A DNA stretch of 12,758 bases from Alphaproteobacteria bacterium (lineage in GTDB: Bacteria > Pseudomonadota > Alphaproteobacteria > Rhodobacterales > Rhodobacteraceae): the NCBI GenBank assembly GCA_003694465.1, contig RFKM01000044.1:1-12758 (forward strand), read 5' to 3'. This document shows, one piece after another, positions 8,710-12,758 of this stretch (the stretch's first letter is position 1; each line of letters opens with the position of its first letter). The notes beneath the pieces are model-generated. The model was not told where the DNA came from, made no database searches, and saw only the letters and a program-made list of their open reading frames with translations. The translations under genes and the position numbers were made by a program.

Positions 8710-8718
8710 GCCGCCGGC
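8697..8718 (+). terminator. Perfect 8-bp hairpin enclosing the RND pump stop codon
   Basis: GCCGGCGG (8697-8704) and CCGCCGGC (8711-8718) are fully complementary around a 6-nt loop that contains the TGA stop (8707-8709). Only a short CTTTC follows, so it is at best a weak intrinsic terminator. It could mark or protect the 3' end of the efflux operon mRNA. Confidence 0.4.
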
Positions 8719-8847
8719 AGACCCGCTTTCGCAAAAACCGACCGCGCAGTCGAAAAAAGTTTCTTGATCCGGAAGCGAATCCGTGGCGAAGTAGCCGTGG
8801 CACCTCCGCCTATCGGGAAATCCAATGGACGGCGCGCCGGAATCGAA

Positions 8848-8861
8848 TGGCCTTGCGGCCA
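8848..8861 (+). repeat. Small tetraloop hairpin in the TRAP upstream region
   Basis: TGGCC (8848-8852) pairs with GGCCA (8857-8861) around the loop TTGC. It stands just before the larger inverted repeat at 8864-8907, so the leader RNA of the TRAP operon may be structured if transcription starts upstream of it. Confidence 0.4.
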
Positions 8862-8863
8862 AA

Positions 8864-8907
8864 CGAGGCGTAAGGCCTGAGGATCGGCCCCGCGCGAGCG
8901 CGCCTCG
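8864..8907. repeat. Inverted repeat, 7-bp perfect arms, in the TRAP upstream region
   Basis: CGAGGCG (8864-8870) is exactly complementary to CGCCTCG (8901-8907). A competing pair, GGCCTG (8874-8879) with CAGGCC (8913-8918), interleaves with it, so two alternative folds are possible. The style resembles GC-rich intergenic repeats of Rhodobacterales; copy number cannot be judged from one window. Confidence 0.4.
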
Positions 8908-9004
8908 GCCCGCAGGCCGGCGCCGCGCCGCCTTCGCGGGGGGAGGTGAACGCCACATCGGCCGCGACCGGCCGCAAGAGTGGCGCGGAAACAGGATGGT
9001 CGAC

Positions 9005-9012
9005 AGGGAGGA
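9005..9012 (+). promoter_or_regulatory. Ribosome binding site deciding the TRAP binding-protein start
   Basis: AGGGAGGA ends 6 nt before the ATG at 9019, an ideal spacing. The in-frame ATG at 9013 would touch the Shine-Dalgarno, so 9019 is the better start and leaves a compact signal peptide. Confidence 0.7.
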
Positions 9013-9018
9013 ATGCTC

Positions 9019-10086
9019 ATGACCATACGGAAAACGATTTTCGGTCTTGCCGCCGGGGTGGCGATGTCGGCGCTGGCCGCCGGCGGCGCCTTTGCCCAGG
9101 AAGTCACGCTGAAACTGCACCAGTTCCTGCCCGCGCAGGCGAACGTGCCGCGCCTCGTGCTCGACGTCTGGGCCGACAATGTCGAGAAGGATTCGGGCGG
9201 GCGCATCAAGGTCGAGCGCTATGCCTCGATGGCCCTTGGCGGCAAGCCGCCGGAGCTGATCGACCAGGCGATCGACGGCATCGCCGACGTGGTCTGGACG
9301 GTGGTCGGCTACACACCCGGCCGCTTCCGCACCCCGGAAACCTTCGAACTGCCCTTCATGATGACCGACGCCCGCTCGGCCTCGTGCGCCTACTGGAAAA
9401 TGTTCGACGAGCACATGAAAGATGGCGAATTCGCCGATGTGCACATCCTCGGCACCTGGGTGCACGGTCCGGGCATGTTCCACACCAACAAGCCCGTGCG
9501 GGTGCCCGAAGACCTGCAGGGCATGAAGATCCGTGGCGGTTCGGCGACGGTGAACGCCCTGCTCAAGGAAATCGGGGCGACCCCGGTCGGCATGCCGGTT
9601 CCGGCGGTGCCCGAGGCGCTCTCGAAGGGCGTGATCGACGGCACCACCATTCCGTGGGAGGTGACGGCGGCGCTCAAGGTGCCGGAACTGGTGCACAACC
9701 ACACCGAGTTCGACGGCCCGGCGCTCTATACGCTGACCTTCGTTCTGGCGATGAACAAGGAGCGTTACGAAAGCCTGCCCGATGACCTGAAGGCGGTGAT
9801 CGACGCCAACTCGGGCCTGAGCTTCTCGGTCTTCGCCGGCGGCACCCAGGCCGACGCCGACGGCCCGGCCCGTCAGGCGGCGGTCGATCTCGGCAACAAC
9901 ATCATCACCGTTTCGGGCGACGACCTGCAGAAATGGCACGATGCGGTGCAGCCGATCTATGCCGCGTGGATCAAAGATATGAAGTCCAACGGCAAGGACG
10001 GTCAGGCGCTCATCGACGAGGCGCGCGCGCTGATGGGGCAGTGCAGCTCGGAGATGGACAAGATCGACACCTACGGCGCCCACTGA
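9019..10086 (+). CDS. TRAP transporter substrate-binding protein (DctP family)
   Basis: A 355-residue periplasmic binding protein, the extracytoplasmic receptor of a tripartite ATP-independent transporter driven by ion gradients. Residues 1-26 are a Sec signal peptide: a basic MTIRK start, a hydrophobic core (6-22), and AFA before the probable cleavage at Ala26|Gln27. The family signature is clear: MALGGKPPELIDQAIDGIAD (71-90), TPETFELPFM (105-114) and GMKIRGG (168-174) with Arg172, the arginine that in this family usually forms a salt bridge to the substrate carboxylate. GMPVPAVPEALSKGVIDGTT (191-210) follows. The ligand is therefore probably an organic acid, but which one cannot be read. 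The small permease gene follows after a 94-nt gap with strong hairpins, a layout that would favour excess binding protein over membrane subunits. Confidence 0.95.
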   Translation: MTIRKTIFGLAAGVAMSALAAGGAFAQEVTLKLHQFLPAQANVPRLVLDVWADNVEKDSGGRIKVERYASMALGGKPPELIDQAIDGIADVVWTVVGYTPGRFRTPETFELPFMMTDARSASCAYWKMFDEHMKDGEFADVHILGTWVHGPGMFHTNKPVRVPEDLQGMKIRGGSATVNALLKEIGATPVGMPVPAVPEALSKGVIDGTTIPWEVTAALKVPELVHNHTEFDGPALYTLTFVLAMNKERYESLPDDLKAVIDANSGLSFSVFAGGTQADADGPARQAAVDLGNNIITVSGDDLQKWHDAVQPIYAAWIKDMKSNGKDGQALIDEARALMGQCSSEMDKIDTYGAH

Positions 10087-10104
10087 GGGGGCTGAAAGAT
10101 CCGT

Positions 10105-10130
10105 CGCGGCGGGGCCGATGCCTCGCCGCG
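10105..10130 (+). promoter_or_regulatory. Strong intra-operon hairpin between binding protein and permease genes
   Basis: Arm CGCGGCGGGGC (10105-10115) pairs with GCCTCGCCGCG (10120-10130) over 11 positions, ten Watson-Crick and one G-U, around a CGAT loop. No T-run follows, so full termination is unlikely. In TRAP and ABC operons such structures commonly protect the upstream binding-protein message from 3' decay or cause partial termination; that role is inferred here. Confidence 0.6.
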
Positions 10131-10141
10131 GCACGTCTGGG

Positions 10142-10158
10142 CGGCCGCCGGGCGGCCG
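10142..10158 (+). promoter_or_regulatory. Second intra-operon hairpin before the small permease gene
   Basis: CGGCCGC (10142-10148) pairs with GCGGCCG (10152-10158) around a 3-nt loop, 11 nt after the first hairpin and 22 nt before the small-permease start. It may add to processing control or limit initiation downstream. Confidence 0.45.
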
Positions 10159-10180
10159 TCGATCGGGGCAGGGGGCAAGG

Positions 10181-10792
10181 ATGCATCGCTTCTTCCTTGG
10201 ATTATCGAAGCTGATGGCGATCATCGGCGGCGCGGTTCTGAGCGCCCTCGTGGCGCTCGTCGTGCTGTCGATCGTCGGGCGCGAGATCAACGCGCTGTTG
10301 CACAGCGACTTTGCGCAGACGCACATGAAGGGGCTGGCCGACTGGCTGCTGGCCCTCGCGCTGCCGGGGCCATGGGGGCCGATCAGCATCGGCCCGGTGA
10401 ACGGCGATTACGAGCTGGTCGAGGCCGGCATGGCCTTCACGATCTTCGCCTTCCTGCCGCTGGCGCAGATGAGCGGCTCGCACGCCACGGTGGATGTATT
10501 CACCTCGATGATGAGCGAGCGGACGAACCGGGTGCTTCGCGCGATCTCCGAGGTCGCCTTCGCGGTGGTGCTGGTGATCATCGCCATCCAGCTGCTGAAG
10601 GGCACCGAGAGCAAGATGCATCGCCACCAGACCACGTTCCTTCTGCAGTTCCCGGTCTGGTGGGCCTATGCGGCAAGCCTCGTGGGGGCGAGCGTGGCGG
10701 CGGTCGTTTCGATTTACACGGCCATCGTGCGGGTGGCCGAAATGGTGACGGGGCACGAGATCATGCCCCACGGCGAAGGAGCGGGGCATTGA
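10181..10792 (+). CDS. TRAP transporter small permease (DctQ family)
   Basis: A 203-residue inner-membrane protein with four predicted membrane segments at about 11-33, 78-97, 122-139 and 158-186, the expected DctQ layout. The family-typical stretch after the second segment, GSHATVDVFTSMMSER, is at 99-114. The loop between segments 1 and 2 is long (about 34-77, including LPGPWGPISIGPVNGDYELV), compared with the short loop in many DctQ proteins. The small subunit supports the large permease and docks the binding protein. The ATG at 10181 is chosen because membrane segment 1 begins about ten residues later and purine-rich GGGGGCAAGG directly precedes it; longer in-frame starts would add a Pro/Arg/Gly-rich tail encoded by the hairpin region. 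Its TGA overlaps the TTG start of the next gene. Confidence 0.9.
   Translation: MHRFFLGLSKLMAIIGGAVLSALVALVVLSIVGREINALLHSDFAQTHMKGLADWLLALALPGPWGPISIGPVNGDYELVEAGMAFTIFAFLPLAQMSGSHATVDVFTSMMSERTNRVLRAISEVAFAVVLVIIAIQLLKGTESKMHRHQTTFLLQFPVWWAYAASLVGASVAAVVSIYTAIVRVAEMVTGHEIMPHGEGAGH
10776..10781 (+). promoter_or_regulatory. Ribosome binding site supporting the TTG start of the large permease
   Basis: AAGGAG lies 7 nt before the TTG at 10789. No ATG or GTG in the large permease frame lies at a suitable distance, and the first membrane helix begins within ten codons of this TTG, so the rare start codon is well supported. Confidence 0.7.
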
Positions 10793-12285
10793 GCAATATC
10801 GAAATCGGCCTGTGGTCGTTTCCGGTTCTGATGCTGGCGATCTTCCTGCGGGTGCCGATCGGGCTGGCGATGTTTCTGGCCGGGTTTCTCGGGCTGGGGC
10901 TCATCAACGATGGCTTCACCGTAGCGCTTGCCAAGCTGAAAAGCGAAACGTTCACCACCTTCAGTTCCTATTCGCTCTCGATCGTGCCGATGTTCCTGCT
11001 GATGGGGCATTTCGCCACCATCGGCGGCATGTCGGGGGCGCTGTTCCGGGCCGCCGAGGGCTGGCTCGGGCACCGGCGCGGGGGCGTGGCCATGGCGGCC
11101 ATCGGCGCCTGCGCGGGGTTCGGAGCGATCTGCGGCTCGTCGCTGGCGACGGCGGCAACGATGGGGCGCACGGCCCTGCCGGAGCTGCGCCGCTACGGCT
11201 ATTCCGGCGGCTTCTCGACCGCAACGCTCGCCGCCGGCGGCACCCTCGGCATCCTGATCCCGCCCTCGGTGGTGCTGGTGATCTATGCGATCCTGGCCGA
11301 ACAGAACATCGCCAAGCTCTTTCTCGCGGCGGTCATCCCCGGCCTGCTGGCGGCGCTGGGCTATGTGATCACGATCTCGATCTACGTCCGGCTCAACCCC
11401 GAAAGCGCGGGGGTGCGTCCGCCGGTGCCCTATGGCGAGCGCATCCGCGCGCTCATCGACGTCTGGCCGGTGCTGCTGGTCTTTGCCCTTGTCGTTGGCG
11501 GGATCTATGGCGGGCTGTTCACCCCGACCGAAGGCGCCGCCGTCGGGGCGCTCGGCACGGGCCTCATTGCCTTCGCCAGCAAGGGGCTGAATTTTCACGA
11601 ACTTCTTGGAAGCTTCACGGCCACGGCGCGCTCGACGGCGATGATCTTCTTCATCGTGCTCGGCGCCGGGTTCTACAACGGTTTCCTCGCGCTCACCCAA
11701 GTTCCCCAGACCCTGGCCGACTGGGTCGTCCACCAGGGCTTCAGCCCCTGGACGGTGCTGGTGGTGATCCTGCTGTTCTACCTCGTCCTCGGCTGCCTGA
11801 TGGACAGCCTGTCGATGATCCTGCTGACCATCCCGATCTTCTTCCCGATCATCTCGGTGCTCGATTTCGGGCTGGCCGACTTCACCCGGATGCAGCTTGC
11901 CGAGGCCCGGCACATCCTCGCGGCCGGCGTGCCTGACGGGCTTGCCCCCGACATGCTGGCCAGCATCAAGGCGGCGATATCCGAAGGCGTGCAGCTCACG
12001 CAGGAGCAGGCGCGGGCGCTGGGCGTCACCCTCACCGAGGCGCGCGCCCATGCGATCGGCGTCGAGCGCACGGCGATCTGGTTCGGCATCCTCGTGCTGA
12101 TCGTCGTCGAAGTCGGGCTGATCACCCCGCCGGTGGGGATGATCCTGTTCATCATCAACGCGATGGACCGCTCGACTCCGATCGTCGAAACCTACAAGGC
12201 GGTGCTGTTCTTCATCACCTCCGACGTGGTGCGGGTCGCGCTTCTGGTGATCTTCCCGAGCATTACCCTGTTCCTGCTGGGTTGA
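10789..12285 (+). CDS. TRAP transporter large permease (DctM family) with C-terminal loop insertion
   Basis: A 498-residue inner-membrane carrier that moves the bound organic acid with an ion gradient. DctM hallmarks are in order: FRVPIG-like FLRVPIGLAMFLAG (19-32), a PMFLLMGHFA helix (67-76), GAICGSSLATAATMGRTALPE (112-132), GGTLGILIPPSV (150-161), FTPTEGAAVGAL (244-255), CLMDSLSMILLTIPIFFPI (336-354) and GLITPPVGMILFIIN (443-457). Typical members have about 425-440 residues. The extra length is mainly residues about 360-426, between the IPIFFPIISVLDFG helix and the WFGILVLIVVEVG helix, where most relatives have about ten residues. The insert is polar, alanine-rich and helical in character (APDMLASIKAAISEGVQLTQ at 386-405), with base composition like its surroundings. 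Start: TTG at 10789, sharing TTGA with the small permease stop, so translation is probably coupled. The C-terminus is a normal hydrophobic tail. Confidence 0.95.
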   Translation: MSNIEIGLWSFPVLMLAIFLRVPIGLAMFLAGFLGLGLINDGFTVALAKLKSETFTTFSSYSLSIVPMFLLMGHFATIGGMSGALFRAAEGWLGHRRGGVAMAAIGACAGFGAICGSSLATAATMGRTALPELRRYGYSGGFSTATLAAGGTLGILIPPSVVLVIYAILAEQNIAKLFLAAVIPGLLAALGYVITISIYVRLNPESAGVRPPVPYGERIRALIDVWPVLLVFALVVGGIYGGLFTPTEGAAVGALGTGLIAFASKGLNFHELLGSFTATARSTAMIFFIVLGAGFYNGFLALTQVPQTLADWVVHQGFSPWTVLVVILLFYLVLGCLMDSLSMILLTIPIFFPIISVLDFGLADFTRMQLAEARHILAAGVPDGLAPDMLASIKAAISEGVQLTQEQARALGVTLTEARAHAIGVERTAIWFGILVLIVVEVGLITPPVGMILFIINAMDRSTPIVETYKAVLFFITSDVVRVALLVIFPSITLFLLG

Positions 12286-12312
12286 GCGGCGCGCGGGCCC
12301 GGGAGCGGGGTC

Positions 12313-12342
12313 TTGCCTTGCGTGCAAAAAGGTATCTACAAT
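12313..12342 (+). promoter_or_regulatory. Probable promoter of the crotonase gene
   Basis: TTGCCT (12313-12318) and TACAAT (12337-12342) are separated by 18 bp and match the sigma-70 consensus at 4/6 and 5/6 positions. They lie in the only markedly AT-rich stretch near the gene. A perfect TATAAT also occurs at 12356-12361 but has no matching -35 at the right distance and lies only about 20 bp before the start codon. The crotonase is therefore probably transcribed separately from, or in addition to, the TRAP operon. Confidence 0.45.
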
Positions 12343-12361
12343 AACAATTATGATTTATAAT
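12318..12361. promoter_or_regulatory. Candidate operator half-sites in the crotonase promoter
   Basis: Two inverted repeats flank the presumed -10: TTGC-GT-GCAA (12318-12327) and ATTAT (12347-12351) with ATAAT (12357-12361) around GATTT. Either could bind a regulator; AT-rich palindromes overlapping the promoter are usual for MarR- or TetR-type control of CoA-dependent acid catabolism. No regulator gene is visible next to it, so this is a weak, position-based call. Confidence 0.3.
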
Positions 12362-12381
12362 GGAATCGGGACCAAGGCGCC

Positions 12382-12758
12382 ATGACATCCGACATTCTCG
12401 ACGTGCAGCTGTCGGATGACGGCGTCGCCACCCTGACGATGAACCGCCCCGAAAAGCGCAACGCCATGAACGACGCGCTTCTGGCCGCGCTCGACGGCTT
12501 CTTCTCCGCCCCGCCGGAAGGGGTTCGGGCGGTGGTGCTCACCGGCTCCGGCGGGCATTTCTGCGCCGGGCTCGACCTTGCCGAACACAAGGTGCGCAAT
12601 GCCGAGGAAACGATGCGCCATTCGCGCGGCTGGCATCGGGTGATGGACCAGATCCAGTTCGGCGGCCTGCCGGTGGTCTCGGCGATGTTCGGCGCGGTCA
12701 TCGGCGGCGGGCTGGAACTGGCCACCGCCACCCATGTGCGCATCGCCGAACCCTCGAC
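12382..12758 (+). CDS. Crotonase/enoyl-CoA hydratase family protein, N-terminal part (3' end outside window)
   Basis: The first 125 residues of a crotonase-fold enzyme acting on acyl-CoA thioesters. MNRPEKRNAMND (20-31) is the family's N-terminal signature. VVLTGSGGHFCAGLDLAEH (51-69) supplies the first oxyanion-hole strand, and FGAVIGGGLELATATHVRIA (103-122) the second, with Glu112 at the place of rat enoyl-CoA hydratase Glu144. The second catalytic position (Glu164 in rat) lies beyond the window, so hydratase, isomerase, hydrolase and lyase activities cannot be separated. The ATG at 12382 has AAGG 4 nt upstream and no better in-frame start. From memory, the wording of residues 60-125 resembles crotonases found beside feruloyl-CoA synthase genes in Rhodobacterales; with the TRAP importer next door this suggests hydroxycinnamate breakdown as a hypothesis only. 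Confidence 0.92.
   Translation, partial: MTSDILDVQLSDDGVATLTMNRPEKRNAMNDALLAALDGFFSAPPEGVRAVVLTGSGGHFCAGLDLAEHKVRNAEETMRHSRGWHRVMDQIQFGGLPVVSAMFGAVIGGGLELATATHVRIAEPS

Larger units (their letters stand above)
8710..9018. other. 309-bp non-coding gap between the efflux and TRAP operons
   Basis: I see no convincing gene here. The first part has A-runs around a small stem, CGAC (8739-8742) with GTCG (8749-8752); read on the minus strand this stem is followed by a T-run and looks like a weak terminator, but no minus-strand gene precedes it. TTGATC at 8764-8769 is a possible -35 without a clear -10. The middle and right parts are GC-rich with several inverted repeats (8848-8918). The TRAP promoter must lie in this gap or upstream, but I cannot place it. 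Confidence 0.6.

Noticed and set aside
8739..8758. Minus-strand intrinsic terminator (4-bp stem plus T-run)
   Set aside because: The stem is only 4 bp and no minus-strand gene ends here. It is mentioned within the gap description but not called as a terminator.
8825..9022. A 65-codon plus-strand frame ending in an ATGA overlap with the TRAP binding-protein start
   Set aside because: The overlap is tempting for a leader peptide, but there is no good ribosome binding site, the Arg/Gly/Ala/Pro composition is typical of random GC-rich frames, and the region is better explained as inverted-repeat non-coding DNA.
7738..10389. An 883-codon open frame on the minus strand running across the RND 3' end, the gap and the TRAP binding-protein gene
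   Set aside because: It opposes two well-supported genes, has low-complexity Arg/His/Gly/Asp-rich composition and no domain. Long antisense frames are expected at this G+C content.
12286..12312. Terminator after the large permease gene
   Set aside because: The stretch contains GC palindromes such as CGGGCCCG but no stem with a usable loop and no T-run, so no terminator is supported.
1..12758. CRISPR arrays, insertion sequences, prophage, toxin-antitoxin or defence genes
   Set aside because: I found no spaced direct repeats, transposase motifs, att-like duplications or defence-type domains. All long open frames with plausible composition are accounted for by the genes listed.

Overview
The window is about two-thirds G+C, densely coded and single-copy in appearance. 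Codon use (GCC, CTC, GAG, CGC, GGC favoured), short gene overlaps and the gene families present suggest an alphaproteobacterium, most likely of the Rhodobacterales (Paracoccus/Rhodovulum/roseobacter type). That placement is an inference from style, not from a marker gene. I see no rRNA, tRNA, CRISPR, insertion sequence or phage gene.

Layout. (1) Bases 1-1499, plus strand: the 3' end of a RecD-like superfamily 1 helicase gene, overlapped by 11 nt by a short-chain dehydrogenase gene. (2) Bases 1500-3698, minus strand: a single 732-residue protein fusing an FAD/NAD(P)-binding oxidoreductase to SelD (selenophosphate synthetase). It converges on the dehydrogenase with directly abutting stop codons inside an extended inverted repeat. 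(3) Bases 3699-3843: a divergent intergenic region with a near-perfect 24-bp palindrome, the likely operator of the next gene. (4) Bases 3844-8709, plus strand: an overlapping three-gene operon of a GbsR/MarR-type regulator, an RND periplasmic adaptor and an RND inner-membrane pump. No outer-membrane channel gene is present. (5) Bases 8710-9018: non-coding, with several inverted repeats. (6) Bases 9019-12285, plus strand: a complete tripartite TRAP transporter (binding protein, small permease, large permease). A strong hairpin pair separates the binding protein from the permeases, and the large permease carries an unusual insertion of about 65 residues. (7) Bases 12286-12758: an AT-rich promoter region and the first 125 codons of a crotonase-family (enoyl-CoA hydratase-like) protein.

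How the parts relate. The regulator, adaptor and pump form one self-contained, probably autoregulated efflux operon. The TRAP genes form one uptake operon. The downstream crotonase has its own apparent promoter; its position beside a carboxylate importer fits uptake and CoA-dependent breakdown of an organic acid, with hydroxycinnamates a plausible but unproved substrate. The SelD fusion implies that the organism makes selenophosphate, but no user of it (SelA/SelB/tRNA-Sec or the tRNA 2-selenouridine synthase) is in the window.

Most of this is ordinary housekeeping and accessory metabolism. I did not find a clear undescribed system. The items most worth a second look are the large-permease insertion, the divergent palindrome, the intra-operon hairpins and the SelD fusion.
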